Positions 44,216-52,705 of a stretch of 64,000 nt of DNA are shown piece by piece. Source of the DNA: Chengkuizengella sediminis (GTDB lineage: Bacteria; Bacillota; Bacilli; Paenibacillales; KCTC-33759); the NCBI RefSeq assembly GCF_010078385.1, contig NZ_SIJC01000007.1, positions 1 to 64,000 of the forward strand. The letters run 5' to 3'. The stretch's first letter is position 1, and the number at the start of each line of letters is the position of its first letter. The notes under the pieces are model-generated. The model did no database searches, was not told the DNA's origin, and saw only the letters and a program-made list of their open reading frames with translations. Position numbers and translations under genes: made by a program.

Positions 44216-46282
44216 ATGAATACGATACCTTCTTTGTTTCAAACGGACTTGAGGAAAATGGCACAAATAAAAGAGGTTGAAGTTGAAAAGTTCTGGAAAT
44301 CATATCAGTTGAAAGAGCATAAAAGCAAGGATATTCTCTTAACCGTCACAGATGATTATAAAATGTTAGCCTATAGTTTATATTATGGTTTGTATACGAA
44401 TAAAGTGGTGGAGGTTGTCTCTCCAGCATTATTAGAAAAAAAAATCACTTCTCTAATAGAAAGGAAAAACATAAATTCAATCACTTTGCTAGGCATGTAT
44501 CCCACAATTCAAAACAAACATTTATTGATAGTACAAAAGGTTTTATATCAACACTACTTTGACATTGATTTTGGATTTTTTGTACCTAAAAATAGTGAAG
44601 AGTTAGTGCACCAATTGGACAAAAGTTTAAAGTGTTTTAATAGCAACAGCACTCAAAATGTATTAATCTTAAATACAAGCAAAGGAGAATTCCCAAAGTC
44701 AGCTCATTTGCAAACATTTTCATCTCAAACTTTGAATAATAATGAATTGAAAGAGTTAGTTAGTAATCCATTAAAAACTTTTAATATGATCAGTCATGGT
44801 AGAGATAATGAGGTTTTACTCAACGATTCATTGTTATGCGGCAAACATCTAGATACATCCCTAGGTGAATTTGAACATCATAAACTTCCACATTGTGCTC
44901 ATTTTGGAGAATGTTTTTATTCAGAGGAGTTATTAATTAAAGCAACGGAAGTAGAGGCAGATGTTGTGTTTTTAAATACGTGTTTAGGATTTAGGATTGG
45001 GGAAGGTAACTTTGATCAAAATTACCTCTTAAGTGCTTCTTTTTTAAAGGGTAAAACTTCAGCATTAATAGCCTCCCCTTTTATTAAAAATGGTCAATCA
45101 TATGAAAACATATTGTTTCATTATTTACTATCCAGTGGTGAAAGTTTAGGGAAAATTACAAGTCTATTAAATAAAAGTGCGCTGATTAATCACCACGATT
45201 TCCCGCAGCTATTTTTGTATGGAGATCCTACATTAACATTTAAAGAGCAGGATGAAAATGTAAGGGAATATGTAGAGTTAACTTCATTGGATGATAACAT
45301 TTTTGCATGTGAAGAAACGTGTTTCCTTTCTATTGAGATCACAAACGAACGTATAAAAAAGGCGTTAATTAATAAAGAGCTAGATGTATTTGTATATAAT
45401 CAAAAACAAGAGGTTTATTACAACATTATTTACTTAAAAAATAAGGTTTATATTTATATTTATTCACTATATCCTTTGAAAATGATAGAATTACAATTAA
45501 AATCGCCACTAAACATAACATCGATAGATCAACCCATCCAATTATTTGAAAATTTAAACAACTTTAATATTAACATTTTAAAATGTAAATCTCTTCTAAA
45601 TGAAATAAAATCCTTGAAAAAAAATTTCTCAAATGTATCACAAGCTGCTGCTTTTTGTTTTTTCTATAAAGAAAAGCAAGAAATAACCCTCCATAAGATG
45701 AAAGAACTTATTGAAAGATGTGAGGAATTATTACTTGAACATCTCTTGAAAGTAACAAAAAAGCAAAGGTTCGGTTTTACAGAATCTTACTGGAATAATA
45801 TTGATTTGATAAGTGATTACAAGACTTCAACTCCATGTCCGTATTGTAAAGAGCCAAGTATACTTATTCGTGGAACAGGCAAGGTCGATTATCAGTTTGA
45901 AAGAAATGTGATTATGTGTCCTGTATGTGGCATTGTGAATGACCTCCCTAAAAATAGCTCTATATCAGTGAAAATCATTTCTGAAGAGTCCTTATCTGTT
46001 CACTCTATACATACCGTATTGGTTCAAATCATAAATCATATGCCTCATTCCTGCACATATTTAACAGGGTTAGAATTTGTATATGGAAAAGGTGAGGGGG
46101 TGGAGGTGTTTGATCAAATACAGCAAGTCAAATGTAAACCAAATCAAGTGAAAGAAGTCAAATTTCAAGTTAATTTAAGCCCTAAAACTCAAATTAATCA
46201 ACATTGGCTATCTGCTTACGTGATAAGTAATCATGATATTTATAGTGCCCATAAAAATATTTGGACGAATAACTTGAAGTAA
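44216..46282 (+). CDS. Caspase/CHAT-like (clan CD) protein with zinc ribbon
   Basis: 688 aa, no close family recognised. Residues ~145-345 fit a clan CD caspase-fold pattern: His in FNMISHGRDN (H194) after a beta-strand, Cys in VVFLNTCLGFR (C256) after another, and LFLYGDPTLTF near 340, a pattern common at the end of gingipain/CHAT domains. A zinc ribbon (CPYC, ~25 residues, CPVC) lies at about 540-580, followed by a beta-rich C-terminal domain. The N-terminal ~140 residues are of unknown type. AAAGGAGGAATAC precedes the ATG. It follows ACP3. A protease-like protein in a polyketide cluster could cut a pathway protein or act as an acyltransferase using the Cys. Assignment rests on motif spacing only. 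Confidence 0.6.
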   Translation: MNTIPSLFQTDLRKMAQIKEVEVEKFWKSYQLKEHKSKDILLTVTDDYKMLAYSLYYGLYTNKVVEVVSPALLEKKITSLIERKNINSITLLGMYPTIQNKHLLIVQKVLYQHYFDIDFGFFVPKNSEELVHQLDKSLKCFNSNSTQNVLILNTSKGEFPKSAHLQTFSSQTLNNNELKELVSNPLKTFNMISHGRDNEVLLNDSLLCGKHLDTSLGEFEHHKLPHCAHFGECFYSEELLIKATEVEADVVFLNTCLGFRIGEGNFDQNYLLSASFLKGKTSALIASPFIKNGQSYENILFHYLLSSGESLGKITSLLNKSALINHHDFPQLFLYGDPTLTFKEQDENVREYVELTSLDDNIFACEETCFLSIEITNERIKKALINKELDVFVYNQKQEVYYNIIYLKNKVYIYIYSLYPLKMIELQLKSPLNITSIDQPIQLFENLNNFNINILKCKSLLNEIKSLKKNFSNVSQAAAFCFFYKEKQEITLHKMKELIERCEELLLEHLLKVTKKQRFGFTESYWNNIDLISDYKTSTPCPYCKEPSILIRGTGKVDYQFERNVIMCPVCGIVNDLPKNSSISVKIISEESLSVHSIHTVLVQIINHMPHSCTYLTGLEFVYGKGEGVEVFDQIQQVKCKPNQVKEVKFQVNLSPKTQINQHWLSAYVISNHDIYSAHKNIWTNNLK

Positions 46283-46310
46283 AAGCAAAGAAGTGAAGAG
46301 AGGTGAGATA

Positions 46311-47507
46311 ATGAAAAAAATTTTTTGGGGGTTAAGCGGTGGCTTAGGTCCTATTGTTCGAGCCGTACCCATTGCTGAATTTTTTAAAAAAAAAGGATAT
46401 GAGATCAGCTTTAATACTTATGGTTCAAATGAAGAAAAATTTATATTGAACCTTGGTTATCATGTTTTAAGTGATTGGGATCATATCCCCCCTCCTGTGA
46501 AAAAATATACTTTTTTGCCTACTCCATTGTTTTATGATTTAAATACGTATTATGCAAGGTTTGGATTTATGGATGAACATTTTGTTGAAACCTTGATTAT
46601 GGAAAGAATAAAGTTGTTACAAGAATATCAACCGAACATCGTATTTTCTGATTTAAGCCTTCAGACAGCCATTGCTGCTAAATACCTAGATATCCCGCAT
46701 ATCACAATAAATCAATCCTGTTTTCATCCAGAAGGCTTAAGAATAAGGTGGTGGGAAAATAAACCTGAAAACTTGCCTGACATTGTACATGTAGTAAATA
46801 AAGTATTAAGTAAATTGGGTTTGGATCATATTAGTTGTTTGGAAGAGTTAAATCGAGGGGAGCTGGATCTTATTCCTAGTTTACCAAGTTTTGACCCTAT
46901 ACATGCTGATAATGTGCTCTATACTGGCCCTCTAGTTAATGATTTTTTAATTGAGGAAGAGGTCCTGCCACAATCAGAGTTTCATCCTGATATTATGATT
47001 TATCCAGGGAGATTAAAGGATGGGGCAGGAAACTCAGGACTATTTGTTTTATACCATTCTTTGCTTACGCTCACCCAAAGTCACTATAAGGTTTTAGTAT
47101 CCATTGCTAAGGATGAAACACTTCCTAAAGAAATAACGAACTTGTTAACTAATAATATAAAGATTGTCAGGTGGTTTAATCCTTCAATGATCAAAGACAA
47201 GAAACTGTTCATACATCATGGTGGTCATGGCAGTTGTATGGCTTCACTGAAATATGAAACTCCTTCAATCATTATTCCAACCATATCCGAAAGAGAATTT
47301 AATGCAAGACAAGTCAAAAAGCTAGGAATAGGTGAATATGTAGTACCAGCTTATATGAATGAGGAAGTGATGCAACGAGTGGTATCGAAAGTGCTTCTTT
47401 CCAGCAGCTATAAAAATGAGTTGAAAAAGCTGAATGAGAATGTAGATTACTGTTTAGATAATGTATTAACTAAAATACTAGATCATTTAACAGGAAGGAA
47501 TGAATAA
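46311..47507 (+). CDS. GT1-family glycosyltransferase
   Basis: ~399-aa GT-B transferase with N-terminal FWGLSGGLGPIVRAVPIAEF and an intact donor motif IHHGGHGSCMASLKYETPSII...NARQV. This is the standard macrolide/UDP-glycosyltransferase arrangement. GAGAGGTGAGATA precedes ATG 46311. It is coupled by near overlap with the Gfo/Idh oxidoreductase gene, suggesting that sugar synthesis and transfer are linked. Confidence 0.85.
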   Translation: MKKIFWGLSGGLGPIVRAVPIAEFFKKKGYEISFNTYGSNEEKFILNLGYHVLSDWDHIPPPVKKYTFLPTPLFYDLNTYYARFGFMDEHFVETLIMERIKLLQEYQPNIVFSDLSLQTAIAAKYLDIPHITINQSCFHPEGLRIRWWENKPENLPDIVHVVNKVLSKLGLDHISCLEELNRGELDLIPSLPSFDPIHADNVLYTGPLVNDFLIEEEVLPQSEFHPDIMIYPGRLKDGAGNSGLFVLYHSLLTLTQSHYKVLVSIAKDETLPKEITNLLTNNIKIVRWFNPSMIKDKKLFIHHGGHGSCMASLKYETPSIIIPTISEREFNARQVKKLGIGEYVVPAYMNEEVMQRVVSKVLLSSSYKNELKKLNENVDYCLDNVLTKILDHLTGRNE

Positions 47508-47508
47508 A

Positions 47509-48543
47509 ATGATCCAAAAACTAAAAGTAGGAGTGATTGGAACAGGTGCGATTGCTCAGAATAGGCACATCCCCGAGTATAAAAAAAATAGAGTTGTTGA
47601 ACTCGTAGGCGTGGTTGATATAAATTTAAGCAGGGCTAAAGAAGTAGCGGATCAATTTAATATTCAACACTATTATCAAAGTACAAAGGATTTAATTGAA
47701 CACCACGACTTGGATATCATTTCAATATGTACACCCAATCATACACATACAGAGATTGCGAAAGCGTGTTTAAATAAAGGAATACATGTGTTGTGTGAAA
47801 AACCGTTATCCACTCATTATAAGGATGCGTTAGCTTTGAATAAATTAGCAGAGGAAAAAAATGTGTATTTGGCAGTGGGTTTAAATCAGCGATTGGTGCC
47901 AGCACATCAGAAAATAAAAGAAATTTTAGACCATGGTGATTTTGGCAAAGTTTATCAAATCAAAGCTTCTTTTGGTCATAGCGGCCCAGAACATTGGAGT
48001 GTAGAAGGAGAGAAAAATTGGTTTTTTGACAGAGAAAAAAGTTTTTTTGGGAGTTTAGGTGATTTGGGCATACATAAAATTGATCTTATTCGCTGGTTTT
48101 TAAATGAGGAGATCACAGAAGTATCTTCACTTAAATCTACGATTGAAAAACCTACAAATGTAGATGATAACGCGATCGTTATCATGAAAACTGAAGGGGA
48201 TACATTATGTACGGTAACAACCAGTTGGACCTACACACCTTGGGTTCATAATGAACTTATGATTTCTTGTGAATTTGGAACATTATTGTTAGAGCAAAAC
48301 CCTGACAAACCTGGATTGACGATTTTAAAAAAAAATATGGAAGAAACAGTAGAAGTGGATTGGTTGATGAAAGAAAAAAGTGGATACTGTCATTCAGGTT
48401 TAATCAATTATTTTGTGAATTCAGTAATGAGCAAGACTGAGCCTACTTTTATTTCCGCCAAAACGTTTCTAGGTACATTAAAAGCAACTTTTGCTGCTGA
48501 ACAATCGGCAAAAACTAAACAAACTGTTTGTATCAATGATTAA
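47509..48543 (+). CDS. Gfo/Idh/MocA-family oxidoreductase
   Basis: ~344-aa NAD(P)-dependent oxidoreductase: Rossmann motif GVIGTGAIAQNRHIPEY, EKPLSTHYKDA with the conserved Lys, and GSLGDLGIHKIDLIRW with the catalytic-region His. Typical substrates are sugars or sugar nucleotides, so it may oxidise or epimerise a sugar for the neighbouring glycosyltransferases. ATG 47509 follows AAGGAA; ATG 47500 is an alternative that overlaps the glycosyltransferase. Confidence 0.88.
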   Translation: MIQKLKVGVIGTGAIAQNRHIPEYKKNRVVELVGVVDINLSRAKEVADQFNIQHYYQSTKDLIEHHDLDIISICTPNHTHTEIAKACLNKGIHVLCEKPLSTHYKDALALNKLAEEKNVYLAVGLNQRLVPAHQKIKEILDHGDFGKVYQIKASFGHSGPEHWSVEGEKNWFFDREKSFFGSLGDLGIHKIDLIRWFLNEEITEVSSLKSTIEKPTNVDDNAIVIMKTEGDTLCTVTTSWTYTPWVHNELMISCEFGTLLLEQNPDKPGLTILKKNMEETVEVDWLMKEKSGYCHSGLINYFVNSVMSKTEPTFISAKTFLGTLKATFAAEQSAKTKQTVCIND

Positions 48544-48689
48544 TTGCAATATATTACAATACTTGGACAAAATATAATGTTTATGGTATTTTTTAAACAG
48601 ATATGAAAGTGAACTTTCTATCTTAGATGGACTTCAATGCACTTCACTTTTGTAGGTTGTTTTATAATGATTTATGGAGGGATTGTGTT

Positions 48690-49043
48690 ATGGAAAAATT
48701 ATTTGAGAGAGTTGACACGATTATAATTCAGGTGAAGGATTATAAAGAAGCTGGACAGTGGTATATGGATCGGTTGGGTTTAGAATCCTCTTTTGAAGAT
48801 CCAAAAGAAAAGTACATCGTGTTAAAAGTATCAGAAACGCCAATTACTTTACATGAAGTTTCAAATGTTACAACGCCTCAGAATAGCTGTTATCCTATTT
48901 TATACGTAAAAGATATTGAAAAAGTTCATAAACATTTACAAGAAAAAAATGTGAAGGTAGAGGACATTCAAGCAGATGGCTCTGTTACTTTTTTTGATTT
49001 TTATGATTTATACGGAAATAAATTAGAAGTCTGCCATTTCTAA
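48690..49043 (+). CDS. VOC-superfamily (glyoxalase-like) protein
   Basis: 118-aa single vicinal-oxygen-chelate module pair: DTIIIQVKDYKEAGQWYMDRLG at the N-terminus and FFDFYDLYGNKLEVCHF at the C-terminus, with metal-ligand candidates His (TLHEVS) and Glu (LEVC). TGGAGGG precedes ATG 48690. In biosynthetic loci such proteins serve as small-molecule binding resistance proteins or as isomerases/cyclases. It is flanked by spacers, so likely has its own promoter (a TATAAT at 48663-48668 lacks a clear -35). Confidence 0.82.
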   Translation: MEKLFERVDTIIIQVKDYKEAGQWYMDRLGLESSFEDPKEKYIVLKVSETPITLHEVSNVTTPQNSCYPILYVKDIEKVHKHLQEKNVKVEDIQADGSVTFFDFYDLYGNKLEVCHF

Positions 49044-49099
49044 CAAAATATCAAAAATAACAGAAAGCTTTGAAATATAAACTGAGAAATACATGTCAG

Positions 49100-49156
49100 C
49101 ATCCTTCATAATATAATTAAGTATTTGGCCAAATCTTAATTATATTATGAAGGATG
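49100..49156 (+). repeat. 57-bp near-perfect palindrome overlapping a ribosome binding site
   Basis: Bases 49100-49121 are the exact reverse complement of 49135-49156 (22 bp). The loop contains ATTTGGCCAAAT, itself a 12-bp palindrome, so apart from one base the whole 57 bp folds. The right arm includes AAGGATG, the only ribosome-site candidate for the next gene, and TGTTTTTT follows. As RNA it is either a terminator/attenuator or a structure that hides the ribosome site; as DNA it could be an operator. Confidence 0.85.
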
Positions 49157-49167
49157 TGTTTTTTATG

Positions 49168-49701
49168 TTTAAAAGTTTACTAAAAGAAAGTTTATTGAAA
49201 AAAATTAAAATGTCTTTACCAACATCTAATAGTTCTACTATTTTAGAACTACCGGATGGTAGAACTGAAAAGTTAGAGTTTACTCAAGTGAAACCTACTC
49301 AATTCACTGTATCCGATTCAGATTTTGAATTAAAAAGTGGAGTAAACGTGGAGTTGGATATTCACAATGTAAACCTTGAAGCAACGTCAAAAGTATTATG
49401 GCCAGGTGAAAAGGTCACCGTTAAGGGTGGTATAGAATCACATGGACAAGCTTTAAAAGGAGTAGTAAATATTCCAGTAAATAAAACGATTCATGATGGT
49501 GTAAGAGGAGAATCTTGGTTATATTGGAAAATTGGAACACCAGAAGGTGTATTCATGAATGAGAAACCAATCCATATGGTTGGTGAAGTGAAAGGTCTTC
49601 CACCACAAGATTCTCAGTTCAGCTCAGAAGATGTCATTACTTTGAACAACGAAAAGGGTGAATTTGCAGGCACAATTTATAACTGTTGCCAATCAAATTA
49701 A
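49168..49701 (+). CDS. Uncharacterised 177-aa protein
   Basis: I do not recognise a family. Predominantly beta pattern (TILELPDGRTEKLEFTQVKP; VNVELDIHNVNLEATSKVLW; VTVKGGIESHGQALKGVVNI), Gly/Asp turns and a CysCys near the C-terminus (YNCCQSN). No signal peptide or membrane segment. ATG 49168 lies just after the palindrome; an upstream in-frame ATG at 49147 is inside the stem. It is followed by a terminator, so it is a monocistronic unit probably controlled by the palindrome. Location between cluster segments suggests a cluster role. Confidence 0.6.
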   Translation, partial: FKSLLKESLLKKIKMSLPTSNSSTILELPDGRTEKLEFTQVKPTQFTVSDSDFELKSGVNVELDIHNVNLEATSKVLWPGEKVTVKGGIESHGQALKGVVNIPVNKTIHDGVRGESWLYWKIGTPEGVFMNEKPIHMVGEVKGLPPQDSQFSSEDVITLNNEKGEFAGTIYNCCQSN

Positions 49702-49712
49702 CCTAGCTTTTT

Positions 49713-49749
49713 ATACTGGCAAAAGCATTTGGCTTTTGTCAGTATTTTA
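49713..49749 (+). terminator. Rho-independent terminator
   Basis: ATACTGGCAAAAGC (49713-49726) pairs with GCTTTTGTCAGTAT (49732-49745, one G-T pair), followed by a short T run. It ends the 177-aa gene. Confidence 0.8.
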
Positions 49750-49769
49750 AAACATTCTGGAGGTAATTT

Positions 49770-50495
49770 ATGTGTGTCTCAAAAAAAATTTTAATAGAAC
49801 GTGAGATTGAAAAAGTATTTTGGTCTATCGTTCACATAGATGGCATAACAAGTTGGTTAGTGGATAGCGGATATCACGAAAGTAACGACGAACTGCAAGT
49901 AAGAGACAAGTTTCATTACCAATATGGAAACATAACCAATACAGGATTTGTTTTTAAAAAGCTCCCTCCTAAAATGATTGAATTAAGAAACATTTATAAA
50001 ATTAGCTTTAACAACGAGGAACGAATCATGCCTTTGAGGACTTTATTTTCTTTAGAATCATTTGATGAGAATAATACACTGTTACAAGTTGATATTTTTG
50101 GTTTTCATAGAGATCATGGCAAGAAGATGAAAGATATATTTGACTATACCTATAATAAAGTGCTAATGAACTTAAAATCTGTAAACGAAACCGGAATTGA
50201 TTGTAGAAAACAGCTGTTTAAAGAAAATAACTTGGGTATCCTGTTTACAGAAAAAAGTACGGATAAACATAAGCAATGCATCACCATTACACATATTAAA
50301 AAAGGCACACTAGCAGAAAAAATAAAGCTCAAACCACATGACATCATTGAGCAGATAAATGGAATGAAAGTGAATAGCTATAAAGAGTTTTCCAGATTAA
50401 TTGATTGTTCACAGTTTAAACTCAAAAACTTAATAATCAAAAGAGAAAATGAAAGAAAAATCTTATATATGCGTGGTGAACCGATTGAATTATGA
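49770..50495 (+). CDS. SRPBCC-PDZ fusion protein 1
   Basis: 241 aa. The first ~145 residues look like an AHSA1/polyketide-cyclase-type SRPBCC domain (starts KKILIEREIEKVFWSIV, the usual ...A..EKVW.AL opening). The last ~85 form a PDZ domain (LGILFTE; ITHIKKGTLAEKIKLKPHDIIEQINGMKV). There is no signal peptide, so the PDZ is cytosolic. The closest relative in the window is at 51723, with the same architecture. TGGAGG precedes the ATG. It overlaps the flavin monooxygenase gene, so a joint function such as cyclisation after oxidation is likely. Confidence 0.72.
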   Translation: MCVSKKILIEREIEKVFWSIVHIDGITSWLVDSGYHESNDELQVRDKFHYQYGNITNTGFVFKKLPPKMIELRNIYKISFNNEERIMPLRTLFSLESFDENNTLLQVDIFGFHRDHGKKMKDIFDYTYNKVLMNLKSVNETGIDCRKQLFKENNLGILFTEKSTDKHKQCITITHIKKGTLAEKIKLKPHDIIEQINGMKVNSYKEFSRLIDCSQFKLKNLIIKRENERKILYMRGEPIEL

Positions 50496-51726
50496 TGTGA
50501 TTATCACTGGAGCAAGGTGCGCAGGTGCTTCCTTAGCTATTTTGTTAGGTCAATTAGGATATAAAGTATTATTGTTGGATCGTTCTCAATTTCCTAGCAA
50601 TACTACATCAACACATATTGTTGGTGAGATTGATATTTATAAAGAATTAGGAGTTTTTGAGCAATTAGAAGAATCGGGTGCTCCTAGCCTCCATAGAATG
50701 CGTATTGATTTGGATGGTACTTTTTTTGAATCAGATATCATTGTTACACAAAGGGCATTAGGATTAAGAAGAACCGAATTTGATTACATTTTATTACAAA
50801 AAGCCTCTTCATTTTCGAATGTTACAGTGAAACAAAACCATAAAGTGAATAAAGTTCTCAAGGACAATGAGGGTAAAACGATCGGGGTTGAAGTGAAGAG
50901 TAGAAATGAAGTATCCAAACAATATGGAACAATAGTCATAGGAGCGGATGGTAGAAATTCTACAATAGCTTCACAAGTTCATTCTCCATATGTCTATGAA
51001 TCTGAAATGATGAGAGCTGGATTTTATGGCTACTTTAAAAATGTTAACCCTCTTACACATCCCTGTGTAGAATGGTACTTCAATCAAGGTGATATTATTT
51101 TTTGCACTCCCACTAATGATGATCTACATACCATTTTAGTTATGCCGCATCCCGATCACTATACAGACTCGCAACAAAATATCAAAGAAACTTTGCTTAA
51201 ATCTATTATGAAGAACAAAAACTTACGTTTAAGATTAGAAAATGCTTCTATCATAGATGGGGTAAAAGGCATAGGTCCATTAAAGATGTTTATCAGACAT
51301 TCATTTGGACCTGGCTGGGCTTTAGTCGGTGATGCGGGAGCATGGATTCATCCAGTCTCAGGAACAGGCATGGATGACGCAGTTTTATCCGCAAAGGAAT
51401 TAAGTATTGCCATTGATTTATATTTTAAAGGTGTCAAATCGTGGGAAGATGCACTCCATGTTTATCAAACCAAAAGAGATCAAATTATCAACATACAAAT
51501 CAATCGTGTGTTATCTACTCTTCAAAGGGCTGATCAGCCTCTAACACCTGAAAAACAAGCGTGGTTAAAACTGATTTGTACATTCCCCAGTATTGTATAT
51601 GATCTGGGCAATGCAGGCAGTGACGTTTTAGATTTTTTACATTTTAAGAATCAAGATGACCTTAAAATGTTAGTGAGTTTGGAAAAAAGAAAAATTATTC
51701 ATGAAATGAGGAGGAATCACACATGA
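50449..51726 (+). CDS. FAD-dependent monooxygenase (PHBH type)
   Basis: ~425-aa flavoprotein hydroxylase/epoxidase-like protein. FAD motif DVIITGARCAGASLA near the N-terminus, DG motif IVIGADGRNSTIA, and GD motif ALVGDAGAWIHPVSGTGMDDA. Start uncertain: ATG 50449 lies inside SRPBCC-PDZ 1, while TTG 50485 after GGTGAA is the likely alternative since the FAD strand begins right after it. It ends with a 4-nt ATGA overlap with SRPBCC-PDZ 2. The gene trio is typical for oxidation plus ring closure of a polyketide chain; hydroxylation or epoxidation cannot be distinguished. Confidence 0.87.
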   Translation: MKEKSYICVVNRLNYDVIITGARCAGASLAILLGQLGYKVLLLDRSQFPSNTTSTHIVGEIDIYKELGVFEQLEESGAPSLHRMRIDLDGTFFESDIIVTQRALGLRRTEFDYILLQKASSFSNVTVKQNHKVNKVLKDNEGKTIGVEVKSRNEVSKQYGTIVIGADGRNSTIASQVHSPYVYESEMMRAGFYGYFKNVNPLTHPCVEWYFNQGDIIFCTPTNDDLHTILVMPHPDHYTDSQQNIKETLLKSIMKNKNLRLRLENASIIDGVKGIGPLKMFIRHSFGPGWALVGDAGAWIHPVSGTGMDDAVLSAKELSIAIDLYFKGVKSWEDALHVYQTKRDQIINIQINRVLSTLQRADQPLTPEKQAWLKLICTFPSIVYDLGNAGSDVLDFLHFKNQDDLKMLVSLEKRKIIHEMRRNHT

Positions 51727-52583
51727 TCAATTCAGCATTAAACAAAACAATCAATATCATTCATATTGAATCATCAATTGAAAAAGTATGGAGAGGTATA
51801 GCTATACCTGACGGATCAAATGCATACTTAAGCGATAAAGCCGAAACGACAGGAGACCCGCAAAATCCACAGCCTGGTGATGTGTTTCATTTTATATATG
51901 GGGACATAGAGAATGAAAGCAAATGTGTAGAATCCGAATTCCCTACAAGATTTAGATTGTTAGATCAATATCAGTCTATGTTACCCGATGGAACCTTGGT
52001 TCCTTACAACTTAGACACAACATTTAAACTAAAGCAAGTAGATGAAATGGTTGAACTTACTGTAGAAGTGGCGGGTTATGGGGAAGAACCAAATGATTTA
52101 TGGATTAGAGAATGCATGGAAACAGGATGGAGACGTTCATTAATCAATCTTAAATGCGTGCTAGAATTAGGTTTAGATTTACGAAATGAGTTGTTTGGCT
52201 ATCCAAGAATAGGTGTGAATAATACTGGAGTATCAGACTATTATTCCGCAACCTTCAATCTAGAACTAGGCAAAGGAAATTATATATTGGAATGTTTCCC
52301 AGGTGGCCCCGCTTATGAGGCCGGTATTCGTAAAGGTGATGTGGTTACAAAAATATCAGACGAACCTGTAAACAATTATTGTGAGTTTGTGAAGGAGCTT
52401 TCAAAAAGCTACAGCGTCAAAAAGGAAATTAATATCGAATATTTACGAAATGGGCAAATGCACACTGCGATCCTGAACCCAACTTATGATGATCGTTTTA
52501 CGGGATTGATCGATCCTAATACAAACTCAGAAGATTTAGTAGAAATTAGGAAACAAAGAAAGGAAACAAGACTTAACAGATAG
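51723..52583 (+). CDS. SRPBCC-PDZ fusion protein 2
   Basis: 286 aa with the same two-domain layout as the 49770 protein: SRPBCC part (INIIHIESSIEKVWRGIAIPDG; VELTVEVAGYG), then a PDZ-like domain (ILECFPGGPAYEAGIRKGDVVTKISDEPV). No export signal. Start ATG overlaps the monooxygenase stop by 4 nt (ATGA). A charged tail (VEIRKQRKETR) ends the protein. Whether the SRPBCC pocket is a cyclase or only binds a ligand is unknown. Confidence 0.75.
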   Translation: MINSALNKTINIIHIESSIEKVWRGIAIPDGSNAYLSDKAETTGDPQNPQPGDVFHFIYGDIENESKCVESEFPTRFRLLDQYQSMLPDGTLVPYNLDTTFKLKQVDEMVELTVEVAGYGEEPNDLWIRECMETGWRRSLINLKCVLELGLDLRNELFGYPRIGVNNTGVSDYYSATFNLELGKGNYILECFPGGPAYEAGIRKGDVVTKISDEPVNNYCEFVKELSKSYSVKKEINIEYLRNGQMHTAILNPTYDDRFTGLIDPNTNSEDLVEIRKQRKETRLNR

Positions 52584-52705
52584 TTGGTAAAGAATTGTTC
52601 GATAAGTCCCCTTTTTCCAGCTCATGGATGAATTGGTGTCAGTATAATAGATCCAGCACAGGAAGTGCTGATGTAGAAAAGTTTTGAGATAAGGAGTTGT
52701 ATAAT

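Noticed and set aside
52583-52705. Possible further copy of the GTTCAAAAAGTCC repeat (ATTGTTCGATAAGTCCCC) and a CAGCAC/GTGCTG hairpin before MT3
   Set aside because: Similarity to R2 covers only the first ~20 bases and there is no matching right end; too weak to call.
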